Assembly: GCA_030549495.1 (NCBI GenBank)
Contig: JAUIRK010000993.1
Coordinates: forward strand, 310,001 to 374,000
Direction: 5' to 3'
DNA: 64,000 nt
Source of the DNA: Nectonema munidae
Lineage: Eukaryota; Nematomorpha; Nectonematoida; Nectonematidae
The position numbers and the translations under genes were made by a program. Below, in pieces: positions 1 through 11,876 of the stretch (the first letter of the stretch is position 1; the number at the start of each line of letters is the position of its first letter). The notes under the pieces are model-generated. The model did no database searches and was not told where the DNA came from. It saw nothing but the letters and a program-made list of their open reading frames with translations.

Positions 1-1626
1 CATAAAATAACATTGGCTATTTTAAGTTAAATAAAACTATAAAAATATCCAATTTTTATGGGAAACTTTCATTCGCTCATCTCTAAAATGTGAAAGTATA
101 GCACTTAAGTGTTAGCAATGTGTTCTAGATGATTTCTAAATCATTCTACTAATTATATAACTACTTCTACTTAAAATTGCCTCCAAATTTAACAATTTCA
201 AAATGATATTTTACTATATTAATAATATATTGCGGATCAGAGGGACACCAGTTTTCCTTATTTATATATAAAAATATATAATTGGTTTGAAATAGAAAGC
301 AGAAGATTAGTCTTTTAACTTTAGGTCCTCCAATAGTTAACTATATCCACAAAGATCCTATTAACAAGAGTTGTCAACAATCTTCATGTCATGCCTAACT
401 GTTTCCACTTTAACATCGCTTTGATGAAAATGTGAAAATTTATTCTGTATACTTGTGAATCAGTGCCAGCGTATAGCAAAAATTTTAGGAGGGGGGGGGG
501 GCTTCTTTGGGCGCTAATTTTTGAACTATCAGATTAATCTGCTTCAAGGCGAAAAGAAAACATGATGTATTTGTCAAGCCATATCTATACAGATGACATT
601 TTCATGAAAGAAATTATCATGAATGCTAGGTGTTTGTCATATTTTTTTAGGCTAATAAAAATCTTTTTAGGGGAGCTTGAAAATTAGTTGGGGGGCTTGA
701 GAAATTATTGGAGTGGGGCGCTTTTGCTCCAAAATTTAATAGGTAGCTGTGTTAATAGGTAAACGGGCTCTTCTGTGAATGAACTGGTCTGATTTTGGGA
801 CCTTAAGAAAAATAAGAGTAGACTTTAATATTATTATCTAAAATAAATATATTATCATAGATAGAATTCTAAAAATATTTAATAAGTTTTAGACCGCCAT
901 CGGGCTACATAGGAAAGTATCGAGTGCTACATGCAGCAAACTGAAAGTAGTTTGTCTGAACTCTAAATTTTAATGCCTTTTTATTTTCAGAATGTGTGCT
1001 TAAAGCATGTGATTCTTTTATTCATTGGTTTAAATTAGAAATTTGGAAAAAAATTATTGCCAATCTTTGCCATTAAGATTTGAAGTTTGGTACATATTAT
1101 CAAATATGTGGAACTATAAATTTGCATTCAATGTTCTACAGTTAGACCAAAAAATACGACATGGTATCTAGGAGAACACGGTTCGGAATAGAAATATTTT
1201 ACTTGAGTCTCCTCAAACAATTGCCAGATCGCTTTTCTCTCCAAACAAATCACTTGAATCCTTTCATAATTATCGTCAATACTATATTCGATATTTGGTT
1301 AAACTTCATTTTCAATACTATCATCCATACATGAGAAATTCCAAACTGTTTTGAAATCTTACTTTATACTCCTAAAAATAACTTGAATAAGCAAACTAAT
1401 TAAATATAGATCACTGATCAATAAAATAAATATAGATAATCAAAAATGACTACCTACCAAAATATTTTACCAAATATCTTTTCACAGAATTAAGAAGGCA
1501 ATGGAGATGATTAAATATAGTCTCTTCCTCTTTTATAAGTTGAGCTATCCATGATAGGTTCCACAATTTTGTATATAAAAAATTAATGTTTCCAAGCAGG
1601 TATATAAAAATTAAAAAAAACTCCTA
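1..1626. other. AT-rich non-coding stretch, no gene seen
   Basis: I see no convincing gene here; open frames are short and AT-biased. A G-rich patch between about 461 and 755 starts with CAGTGCCAGCG, has a run of 12 G near 489-500, and ends with a roughly complementary segment (ATTTTGGAGCAAAAGCGCCC on the opposite strand). It may be a decayed hAT-type MITE, but I found no matching target-site duplication. Confidence 0.5.
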
Positions 1627-1861
1627 CAGTCAAACCTTCTTTAACTCATTGAAGGCCTGTGTGTTAAGAAATTAAATCAAATTCTATTGAAATGAGAACA
1701 GACGATTTGTCTTCATAATTCCTCAAAAGAATAACGGAAACCTCTCTACAAGTTGTGTATGAACACATTCCTATGACTTGACCGTCACTATAAGTGCCAC
1801 CCGTTCAGAAAGACCACTTTTGAAGGTTTCTCTAAGTGGTCAATTTATTCAGATTTTACTG
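1627..1861. mobile_element. Pogo/Tigger-like MITE with TA duplication
   Basis: The 235 bp segment begins CAGTCAAACCTTCTTTAA and ends with the approximate inverted complement (CAGTAAAATCTGAATAAA read on the other strand). It is flanked on both sides by TA (1625-1626 and 1862-1863). The CAGT(C/A)AAAYCT terminus and TA target are typical of pogo/Tigger members of the Tc1-mariner superfamily. There is no coding capacity, so it is a non-autonomous copy. Confidence 0.6.
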
Positions 1862-2037
1862 TATTTGAAGTCTCCCTTAGCTCAACCTCTCCAAAGTTTG
1901 TAATAAACATAAAATTATCAAATATAATTAAAGAGCATGATACAAGACACTCATAAATCTATTGATCTATGCATAATGAAAATTTTCATTATAAATTTAC
2001 TTCAACTTTACAACAAATATCAAGTCGAGATGTAGTG

Positions 2038-2184
2038 ATGGTGTATTTGACTATATTTCTAATCAATTTTGCCTTTTCTATAAATCATATCGATCCAGAC
2101 TCAAAAAATATAAATCAAATAGAAGAAAGTGAAGTAGTAAAATCAATTCGAAAACCATTTATACTTAGAGAGAAACCATTATAA
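2038..2184 (+). CDS. Small ORF with signal-peptide-like start, unknown
   Basis: I do not recognise this frame. Starting at ATG 2038 it encodes 48 residues: a hydrophobic N-terminus (MVYLTIFLINFAFS) that resembles a secretion signal, then a polar acidic and basic stretch ending in IRKPFILREKPL. The frame is open upstream to an earlier ATG at 1969. There is no visible promoter, splice site or homologue, and short AT-rich frames of this kind arise by chance. It could be a first exon or a small secreted peptide, but most likely is noise. Confidence 0.15.
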   Translation: MVYLTIFLINFAFSINHIDPDSKNINQIEESEVVKSIRKPFILREKPL

Positions 2185-2556
2185 AAAATTTCACAAAAAA
2201 GTTGTAATATTTTTCGCTAAACAGTCCAGACATTTCTCCAATTTAAGAATTCAAAAGAAGATATGGCCTTGATGCATATGATGATTTCAAACATAGATAT
2301 GGAAAATAGAGGCATTCGCTTTTTATACGTGTTGGAATAAGTTTTGATTATTGTAAACAATTCATAAAATATTCTGTCATATCCGGTTTTGCCTTTTAGT
2401 ATTAAATGATTATAAGTTGGGTTTAATGGTGATTAGTGAATGATTTCCAATGAGACAATTTGGAGCATCCGTTCCCTCAAGTGATACTTGAACGCTTAAA
2501 ATTAAATTGGTATTATTTAGGTTTATTAAAAAAAATAAAAATTATTTTTCTTTTTC

Positions 2557-2634
2557 AAGTGAGTACAGATTCCCAGTACTATATCGCTTTAAGCTCGGAT
2601 TCCGATAAGAGAACCGATTTTGATCAATCTAAAG
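2557..2634 (+). repeat. LINE fragment, inverted relative to the copy at 4822-4903
   Basis: About 78 bp starting TTCAAGTGAGTACAGATTCC match the reverse complement of about 4822-4903 with only a few differences. Both encode the peptide DSDKRTDFD when read in their own direction. The other copy lies at the 5' side of the LINE fragment on the minus strand, so this is probably a second small piece of the same LINE in opposite orientation. The two arms flank 2.2 kb. Confidence 0.7.
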
Positions 2635-2735
2635 TTTTGGTTTTCGGTCGTTTTGATTTGGCCGTTTTGGTTTTCGGTCGTTTTGGTTTTCGGCCGTTTT
2701 GGTTTCGGCCGTTTTGGTTTTCGGCCGTTTTGACT
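2634..2735. repeat. Minisatellite, about 16 bp unit
   Basis: Six or so tandem units of GTTTTGGTTTTCGGYC, with small length variants, follow directly on the LINE fragment. The translated frame (FGRFGFRPFW) is only a product of the repeat. Confidence 0.8.
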
Positions 2736-3359
2736 AGGAACCAAAATATTTCAACCCTATAAAAAATGATTTAACTTAGATTAAAAATTTTATAAAAAAA
2801 AATATAAAAATTATTTTAAAATTTGTAAAAACTATAAAAAGTTATAAATTTCTACAAAAATTTTATATTTTTACTTAGTTTCGTTAGATTCACCAACATT
2901 TTATTAGTGATGGGACACGCACTGTGAATCTGTAGAATATGTAATTTTAGTAGCATCGGAATTTAAACATTTTGCTCCATTCCAATAATAAAAATCAGAA
3001 AACGTGTGAGGTATGGAAAGTTATGAAGTAAGCTTATCGCTTATTATATGGTTAATTTTTTGCTTCCAATTCCTCTAGAATTCCGATTTTGAGCGTCCTG
3101 TAAAACTGGGACAATCCTGGGTAAAATTCTAGAACCTAAAGGTCGATCTATTTTTACGTTATAACAGGTTTCCTAATCATCCCTAGGCTAACAACGTGAA
3201 TGTTATTTTGTAATACATCTTTAAATTTATATATCTTGAAAATAATAAATGTGTTTCCATTAAACTATTATATCTAAATAAACGTTCACCAAACAAGTTA
3301 CAAATACCACACGTAACCTTGAAGTTTGAACTAATAAAAAGAAATTTAACATAACATAT

Positions 3360-4903
3360 TTATTTAAGCAAAATTGAGGTCGATGCCTGTAAAATGTGCC
3401 TCTTGATACTATTAAATATAAAATATAATATTCTAGACTGCGAAAATGAATCAAGTTTGTTTTTAAAATCGTTGACTGTAAGCGAATTAACAACTTCACC
3501 CGGCAAGGAATTCCAATCATCAAAGGCTCTTTGTCTTAAATAAGTTTGACGATAGTTGTTTTGAAAACTTTCAGAATTAAACTTGTAACAATGCGATCGA
3601 GAAATTCTTGCAGAAAACTCAGGCAAAACATCTTCTTTTATTATCATATTCTTCTTTGTAATGTTGAAAATGGTGATCATTTCACTTCTTTTTATTCTGT
3701 AGTAAAGTGAATGTAAGTTTAAAATTTTCATTCTTTCAGAGTAGGAAATATTTCTCATGCCATGTAAACTTTTAATAAAGTTTTTTTCAACTTTTTCAAT
3801 CTTCTTAACATTACCAGCAAAATAACTGCCATAAATCACGTTTGCATATTCGAGGATTGGTCTTACCAAGGACTTGAAAAGGTAGATAGCAACTCCATCT
3901 ATTCTTAATTTGATATTACAAAGGTGTTTTTTAACATATGTATCGTAGAATATGCTTTTTTCACAACAGTCGAAACATGTAAATTAAAATTAAACTTTGA
4001 GTCAATTTATCACTTTCTGTTTTTGAACTTTAGACAGAGCCACACCACCTAAAAAGAACGCATCATTACTAGGTTTTCCAGTTTGAAGTTGGCACTTAAA
4101 ACTCAGATCCCACTCAATAGACGATTCATACAAGCAAAATAAATCATTTTGTAACGATACATTTGAACTTTTATCGGAATAATTAAATAACTTAATGTCA
4201 TCTGCAAAAACTTTTACGTAAGAAGTTAAGTCACATGTAACGTCATTGATAAAAATTGTAAAAAAGAATGATCCTAATACGGAACCTTGTGGTATTCCAC
4301 TAACAGTTTCAGCACTACTTGATATGATTCCATTTAAACGCACTACATGTTTTCTATTCAAAATATAGTTTTTAAGCCAGGATAAAAGATTACAAACAAT
4401 TCCAAAAGATTTCAGCTTTAGAATAAGCCTTTTATGAGGAACCCTATCAAAGGTTTTTTGAAAGTCTAAGGATCGTACATTAATGGTTCTCATTGCTAAT
4501 GTTACTTCATTGGAAAATTCGATAAGGTTGGATACAGTTGACTTTTTGGGAATAAAGCCATATTGATGGGGTGATATGAGTTTATTATTTACAATATGAT
4601 GAAGAATTTTATCTTTAATAATGGATTCAAAAATTTTGAACACCACAGAAAGAACCAATAATAAGAAAGAACCACTAATATTTGATAAATGATACCTAGA
4701 AAGAACCACTAATATTTGATAATCTAAATTTATCATATTTTTTTCTTTTAAAGCATTTACTATAAATTTGAAAAAAGTAAACAAACAATTTAGACATTCT
4801 TTATTATTTAGATCGTATTCTGTAGATTTATCAAAATCGGTTCTCTTATCGGAATCCAAGCTTAAAGCGATATAGTACTAGGAATCTGTACTCACTTGAA
4901 AAT
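3360..4903 (-). mobile_element. CR1/Jockey-type LINE fragment (reverse transcriptase)
   Basis: Read on the minus strand this is the C-terminal half of a non-LTR retrotransposon ORF2. The reverse transcriptase core (about 4650 down to 4180) shows the KIFESIIKDKI region, the fingers motif QYGFIPKKST, the palm segment LDFQKTFDRVPH, GIPQGSVLG, and the catalytic FADDIKLF box. Downstream (3869-3360) in another frame comes the conserved tail SLVRPILEYANVIYG, followed by IEKVEKNFIK and YRIKRSEM, as in CR1 and Jockey elements. The endonuclease domain is absent (5' truncation). At least one frame change separates the two parts, near 3990. A 25 bp direct duplication (AAGAACCACTAATATTTGAT) sits at about 4666-4720. 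It is inactive. Confidence 0.88.
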
Positions 4904-5346
4904 TGAAAATCTTTCCATCACTAGTTTTGGAAATGATTAGAGATGATTAGCCATCGACTGAATACATTTTTATTTATATTTGCACAATACCTACAATAAG
5001 CAAACAGAGAATATTCTAAATCAACATTTCTAAACCCTTTTGTAAAAATCGGGGACTAAAATTTAAAAAATTAAAAAATTGCCCACTAAAGGAAGAAAAA
5101 AATAGCGCAAATCTTGAAATTTTCTTCTAGAGATTTTATATTTCAAGAAATTGGATTTATTCCTAATTCTCCTTCTTTGAGTATAAACAAATCCTAAATT
5201 ATGAAAAATAAGTGAAATTTATGATGATAACATTTTTACTATGATTGAAATTTTGACTAAATTTGATATTTGTTTATACAATGTCAAATTATTTCCTAAA
5301 AAAAATTCCGTCAATGATTGGAAGTTTGTACGCGTTTTTATATAAC

Positions 5347-5496
5347 GGTAAAAGTAAAGGTAAAGGTAGCGTGGGGTGTTTTCAACGAGAAGGCACAATT
5401 GCTCCGCACTATGAGGAAACGAGGCTTGATAGGGGATCGAACCCAAGTACTTGAGTCAGTGAAACCCAATATCTAACAAAACTTACTCACGCCCTC
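5347..5496 (-). repeat. tRNA-derived SINE, copy 1
   Basis: About 150 bp that match 13403-13550 throughout and parts of 31299-31416 and 47557-47625. Read on the minus strand the right part holds a B-box-like GGGTTCGATCCCC, and the left part is a tail that includes GAAAACACCCCACGCTACC. Orientation is minus because the polymerase III boxes precede the tail on that strand. Confidence 0.7.
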
Positions 5497-8417
5497 TATA
5501 TGGCGCCAATATCTGTCTTTTTTATACAGAATAACATACACATACATTTAATGTGAAAAAGTATTTATTAACCCTTATCAGGGTGGAAAAAATGTGCAAC
5601 TTCATCAGGATAAGTGACTACAATTTGATAATTGCGACCTAGTGGCTACTCTTTAATTAATAAAAGGTTAGGCCGAAACTCTGTGAATTAAGAAATTCTA
5701 TGAAGAGTTATTCTTAGAAAATAGTTATTCACAAACTAAATAAAAGTGAAATGTTAGTATAGTGTAGTACTTAGTATGTAGTGAATGAATGATATGTCGA
5801 TAAAAGTAAAATAAAAAAATTTACTTCAAGTATTTTCTTACTTCAGAGACATTCTTAGAACCAAAAAAAGCTTCGTCAAGGTAGTTGCGAGATTCTAGCT
5901 GTCATATGTTTTGCATGAGGAATGGGTACCTTGAATAAAATCTCTGTGATCTAAAAATGCACCTTTTATGATTTATTTGTGAAACATCTGCCAACTTTTG
6001 CAACAAATAATATTTCGTATCTTTTGGAACCACTGTTCAAAGGGTTTTGTTGCATTTATATTTTGATTCTAAACCATATAAGGAGGATATATAGTCTTAT
6101 TAATAAATAAAACATTACAAAAAACAATAATCATGGTGATTTTCTCTGGTTTAAGGAGAATTGATTATATCCATTTATTTTTTTAATCTTTTATAACTAA
6201 TAATCCCCTATATGTGTTCAAACATGACATTATTGTTATCATAATAAAGGTTAATGCTACTATGGGGAAAAAAATGAAAATAAACCATAATTGAGCAAAA
6301 ATTCTTTACTATCTTTAAATTATTAAGAAATGGTTGGCTCATAATTTTTCCACCTGTTAGTAATAACATCATTCAGACCGGCACTGTGAGTAACTAGGTT
6401 GAAGGCTCTTTGCCCCCTTCCTTCAGTGGGGATCAACGAGCCCCGGCCCAGCGCACTTCGTCAAAGTGCATTATATCGTTATTGGCATGTGTGATTTGGT
6501 GTCTAAGCAAATATTATTATCATTATTTATTGCAATGTTTAGGCGTGTACAACTATATAGCGAAATTGATGATGAACTTGATCATCATGTCAAGGGTTCC
6601 CAATTCATGAAATATAATTATAAGCATTGATAACTTTACATTAATAATAATAAAATTAGTAACCAAATACAAACTTTAAGAAAAAAAAATTTTTTAATTA
6701 TGCAAAGAGCTATAATAAGTCATGTACCAAAAATTGAAAAGCGTTGATCTATGCTGCTAAGAATATATGGAAGCAGCCTCAGAAAAACATACTTGATATA
6801 AGAAAAAGTAATAATCCTTTGTTTTCAAAATACTATCAGAACTGATCATGAGACGTAAATGTTTATTCTACAGAAATGAAATTAAATTTTATATTTGCAC
6901 TATATCAGCAACGTCAGTTATACACTAGGCTAAATAAACAGTGAAGTATTCGTATATCTTTTGAATATATAAACAGTGTACTAGACATCATGATGAAAAG
7001 TAGTACATTTTAGTGATTCACTTCTTCGAGAACATGGGGACAGGCATAATCCATAACAGAGTGCTAAGGGCATTGTTTAGGGTAGGCGTATAAAACTTCC
7101 CCATTTTGATAAGATTCATCAACAATAAATACCGAGTTTAAGGCCTAAGGCGATTTCTAGATAAGTAGAGCCAGCTCCCGTACTAAGAATTACGGAGCCA
7201 TTTTGATAGTAATCGGTAGTGGGGTCCTACTCTAAACAAGAGACAGAAAATAAATTTAAAAAAAACGCATAAAGCCTTATAAATCCTATGTACAAAAATT
7301 TTGATAGCCAGTTGTGTGAATTTATATTATATTTAATAGAAAAAAGCACTCTTTTAAAAAATATACATTTTAGGCTTTTTTTGGACATCTTTTAAAATAT
7401 TTTCTTGATTCATTTTTATTTTAACAATAGTGAATTATTATATGCGTTAGAGAAATTATACGGTTACGCTAAACAATACCGATACAAAAGCCAACCCAAC
7501 AAACGCTGATTGAAATCTTATTCTGGTTTCTTAGCAGAGTGACTGATTTAGAGTTGGTGATGTAGTAAAACTAGTATTTAAGCTTATTTTTTCAATTTTT
7601 AATAGGATAAGTGAAAAAACCCATTCACAAAAAAACGTGCAAATCGTTGATATCTTAAGAATGGGGTTGTGTGTTCAAAACATAGGCATTTTTCCCACAG
7701 AATATTGGAGAAGAATTATTTCACCGTTAATCCTTACATAGAATGAAAGATGTAAAATCAAATAACTGGAGTAAATTTAAGAGATTTTTATAACACAATT
7801 TTTTTGTATTTATTGAAGGTTTTTATTATTATATAATCACCTAACACCATAAAAGTCATGAAGTCACATGAAAATGGGTAACTCTTTTCAAAAGCTTTTT
7901 AAAGTTAGGAAGAAATATTTTCAAGGTCCAATGTTTTAGGTATTATTTAATAAAATTCTGAATTAAATATTTCAATTTTTTTCCCTCGGGTCCTCCGTTT
8001 ATACCCCCCCCCCTTTTATAAAAGGGAAAAAAAAAAAAATTTAAAATTGGATTTTAAATTAAAAAAATAAAAGTTTTTTTTTAAAAAAAAAAAAAAATAT
8101 CCTTTTAAAGCGAAATTTTAAAATTCATTTATTTTTGCATATGGTAACTTTTAGGCTGAGAGCTTATACAAACCAAGGACATATTAAAGTACAGAAAAAA
8201 GTCCCCTTTTTTAGTTTTAAGGGATTGTTCTTGTTTAACCAAGTTATGTATTTCACTCTTTTTGAGTACAATTTTATTCAATATCGATTCATTAGGGAGA
8301 TCTCTTGAACCAACTGATTTTTACTTTATAACAGTAATAGAATTCGTTCTAAACTTCTTTATTTATTTTGAACAAACTTTCAGAATCTGGAGATTGTAGT
8401 TATCATTTTTTTGGAAG
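5497..8417. other. Non-coding stretch, no gene seen
   Basis: No open frame here looks coding. A short GC-richer patch at 6380-6480 (CAGTGGGGATCAACGAGCCC) may be part of a decayed repeat. The segment 7980-8115 is dominated by homopolymers and is listed separately. Confidence 0.5.
7980..8115. other. Homopolymer-dominated segment, possible assembly artefact
   Basis: Within about 135 bp there are a run of 10 or so C, runs of 13 and 15 A, a run of 9 T, and hardly any sequence between. This run-on texture differs from the AT-rich DNA around it and resembles a poorly polished gap fill or long-read consensus error. Confidence 0.4.
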
Positions 8418-8425
8418 CTTTGAGG

Positions 8426-8596
8426 CAGTGCGGATATGGAAATTGACCATAGGGTTATGCCATAGGACCATGACTTTAAAAATACTACCATACAAGTCTT
8501 GATGCTTTAGGAAAGAGCAAAATCAGTAAGGGGAATTTCTGAAGCCATTCTTCATAGGGGGCCTAGGCCCAGCTGCCCCCTCTGGATCCGCCAGTG
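8426..8596. mobile_element. hAT-type MITE with 8 bp TSD
   Basis: The 171 bp element starts CAGTGCGGATATGG and ends with the inverse of CACTGGCGGATCCAG, a terminus common in arthropod MITEs. Flanks are CTTTGAGG (8418-8425) and GTTTGAGG (8597-8604), seven of eight identical. There is no coding capacity. Confidence 0.65.
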
Positions 8597-8916
8597 GTTT
8601 GAGGACATGACTTTAAATAAGGACACCGTTATTTGGCTTGTTTAGATAACTAATTAGTATCAGAATCATCAGTTTTAGATATACGGCATTTTATATTTTT
8701 CTTTTGCAAACATTAAAATTTTGAAATTATTTATATATAGAATTAAAATTTACAATGAAACATATAATTACTTGTAAATTTTAACAAATAAATCCATACA
8801 TTTAATTGTTTCTCAATTACTCTATGAAAATTGGTAATTAACAATTCCATCTCTTAATTAAAAATTCCGTTTGAAGTTATAAAAATACAATTTGTTTTCG
8901 GGTTAATAAAAGATCA

Positions 8917-10115
8917 TTTTTAGAGTCATGGTATAAAACCTTCATTTGGTTAGACTAGAGTATAGCATATCTAACAATAGACTATAGATAGACTGTGATA
9001 ATCGGTTTCAATAACTGGTGAATGGCAATAAGGAGGGATAGAACTTAAATAAACCCAATGAGTATAGTGATCTACGATATATGAATTATTTTGTTCTTTT
9101 GTTGAGCTGTTCAGAAGCTCTGTAAAATTTTCAGGATGCAGTCTCCATATTATTTTTTAATAGCTGGGGGTATCATTTAGAAAAATAAGTCAACATAAAA
9201 ATTACTGTATTAAAAAAATTAACACAAATGTTTATTCAAAAATTGTCTGAATAATCCAATCAAGAAATCAATAGGGTAGATGCATCTGCTTTGTCTAAAC
9301 CAGTTTGTCTAAGTATGGCTTTGTTTTGGGCAATGCAACTTTTATATCATTACTCACTTCCAATCTGTTTAAGGATTTGGTTTCAATGCCAAGAAGCATG
9401 TAAAGCGTTTGCTGACACTAATATTTTGTCGTAAATCGAATCAAAAATTTTAGAGCAAGCTTTGCAACACCAGCACAGGACTTTCCCATTTCAATTGAAA
9501 GAGACATTTAACAAGAAACCTGTTTTGCATGTTTTTCAAAAAACTGTTCTTGAATTAAGAAGTCTTCTGAGGTCAGATTACTAATCAAGATAGTATTTTT
9601 AAAAAAATTTTTAGATTAGGAAAATAAAAAGATTCTTTCGGTACAAAATAAAAAAATACTTAAAGGTACTGGCTTTTAAAAAGTGGATGCTAACACTTCA
9701 GAAAACAAAAGACGCTTATGCAGTAAATCGAAATCTTAGGTATGGGTCATCATATTTCATTTTTTAAATCATTAAGAAAAATGCACATTTATAGCTATAA
9801 AATTTGTCCTAAAAACAATAAAAGAATAAACATAGTACTCAATCTAAAGACCAACGTATTTATTTGTTTTAAATGTGACTTATTGTCAAAAATCGCAAAT
9901 AACCTTATATGGGTGCAATATTTTCCGCAAAACGATTCCCTCAGTATCCCCTTCTCGATTCCCATGGAACTTTTCGCGGCACCACAGACTCCAGTTTGAA
10001 AACCACTGAGCTAAAAGGTAGTTATCGTGGGATTGAGAGTTTATAGTGCAAGTATAATGTCGGGTAATGATGGTGGTGTGTTCATTTGACAAAAATTCTT
10101 TCATAATAAAATTTT
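8917..10115 (-). mobile_element. Decayed hAT transposon, ZBED5-like (copy A)
   Basis: This 1.2 kb block aligns along most of its length with the longer block 32750-34890; for example, both contain TTTTTAGAGTCATGGT at the left and GCAAAACGATTCCCTCA at the right. On the minus strand near 9400-9280 the broken reading EVSNDIKVALPKTKPYLDKL corresponds to the dimerisation-domain end of ZBED5/Buster-type hAT transposases (LRVALxKxxPxxxKLV). Most of the transposase is deleted. Near 9970-10008 a hAT-like terminus (CAGTGGTTTTCAAACT on the minus strand) is present, perhaps from another insertion. Dead copy. Confidence 0.65.
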
Positions 10116-10194
10116 AAATTATAAAAAAATACGCCCGCCCCTAAAAAAATTTGGAGGATGGGCGAATTTGTTTTTTTAAGATGACATTTTTGCA

Positions 10195-10470
10195 TCATCA
10201 TCCACCCAATCCACATCATGAACATGATCATCATTCGCATCATCAAACAGAATACCCATCATCATCTAAACATCATCATCCCCAATAAATCTCATCTCCA
10301 TCACATCATAAACAACACGATCAACCACTCATTATTCCCCACATCATCCATATTACCAACCACATTATCACTCACATCATCATCTACTACAACATCATCA
10401 TGTCATCATATCATTTACATCATAATCCACATCATCATCCAGACCTTCCAACCTTTTTTTTATTCCACGG
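10195..10470. repeat. Imperfect ATC/CAT trinucleotide-rich tract
   Basis: Dense imperfect repeats of ATC and CAT (ATCATCATCCACC-like), about 275 bp. A long open frame results on the plus strand but it encodes only His/Ile/Ser/Thr low complexity. A sister tract lies at 11030-11270, and GAT-rich complementary tracts occur at 18340-18480 and 21080-21125. Confidence 0.8.
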
Positions 10471-10568
10471 TCCCCTTACACCAAAATATTAATCATTCCG
10501 ACCCACTTATGATAAAGCTTACATTCTATCAAAGTTACATTCATTATTGCCAGTTAAACTTCTTTTAA

Positions 10569-10699
10569 CCCATTTAAGACCAAGCAAAGCAGACGATATC
10601 TAAAAAAAACGCAGACGATTTATATTCAAAGTCATTGAAAAAAGCAGACGAAGATGAAATTACTTATGTTCCAAAATAGGAACATTGGTCGTAAATGGG
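10569..10699. mobile_element. piggyBac-like MITE with TTAA target sites
   Basis: The 131 bp element begins CCCATTTAAGACCAA and ends TTGGTCGTAAATGGG, a near-perfect inverted repeat. It is flanked on each side by TTAA (10565-10568 and 10700-10703). TTAA duplication with CCC/GGG termini is the hallmark of piggyBac transposition. No coding sequence inside. Confidence 0.8.
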
Positions 10700-11029
10700 T
10701 TAAAGCAGTAGATAAAATGATGTGCAGGAAATTCGAGAGTATTTGCCAAATTTTAACCTCTTGATCAATCCTATCTATAATAACCAAAAAAGAGACCTCT
10801 TTCCTACATTTTTTTCATTTATCGGATAAAGAAAAAGACCATTTTTAAAAATAAAGAAAGTGCTGCTTCGGCCTATATTGATTACAGACTCTACTTTTTA
10901 TCAAAAAAATTATATGGAGTGTGTATGTATTGAAAAAAAAATTAAAACGTCAAAATTAGTTTTAATTTCTTTTTAAATATATAACTGCAATATTTTATAA
11001 ACAATGAGTATTATATATGATGCAAAAAT

Positions 11030-11270
11030 GTCCCCACGAATCTCATCATCACTACATCATGCAGCACATCATCATCCAGATCATGTTTCATATCATAACA
11101 TCTTCCTCCTCATCATGGTCCAGATCGTCATTCAATCATATTACACATCATCATCCCCTTACCATCATCACAATATCACCACATTATTTCGCATCATCAT
11201 CCCAGTCATCATTTTTCAACGTCATCATCATTAGACACAGTAACTTCATCATCATCATTCAGGATTCATG
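11030..11270. repeat. Imperfect ATC/CAT trinucleotide-rich tract
   Basis: Second tract of the same kind as 10195-10470, with CATCATCATCC-like units on the plus strand. Open frames across it are by-products of the repeat. Confidence 0.8.
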
Positions 11271-11299
11271 ATCGCAGAAACGCTCTCTTCTTCTCTTCA

Positions 11300-11800
11300 T
11301 CTCCTCCATTCACACATCACACCATCACCAAGATTACTTTTCACCATACATTATTGTGGTTTCTTGTCAATATCATGTCAACACTATTATTGCTTAGTCA
11401 AATTTGTACTTCACAGGCAGCACTTTCATCAGCCTCCACAGTGAACATCTATCTCACTCAAGCTTAATGATGACTTTGCAAATTTAATAACAAATGCTAT
11501 ATATCTTCTTCATCTTCATCACTATGGCACAATTTTACAAGATGAAGAAACACAACCAAAATAATATTTGTGCGTTTTAAACAATTTAACACTAATACTA
11601 CACATTCATATAGTAGTTGTGAATTGTGATAAACTGCGTATAAATTTTTGATTCTTATTGCATTACCAACTTCATCTCATCATTTCTCAATCGTCAGCGT
11701 CTCAGCATCATATCATTGTGTTACATCAAAGCTCGAGAATCCTGGTTTCGCTAATTATGATTTTGATACACTTTCAGCAGTTCTTGCCATGCTAAATTTA
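11300..11800. other. Non-coding stretch, no gene seen
   Basis: Short CATCA/TCATC words continue at lower density from the tract upstream. I see no supported gene or element. Confidence 0.4.
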
Positions 11801-11876
11801 TTTCATTTGTACAAACTCTGGCCACTTCTACTCTTCCTCTGTTTTTCCATTCCTTCGCTCATATCTTCTTCACCAA

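Noticed and set aside
10218-10568. 116-codon plus-strand frame rich in His, Ile and Ser
   Set aside because: It is a by-product of the ATC-rich tract.
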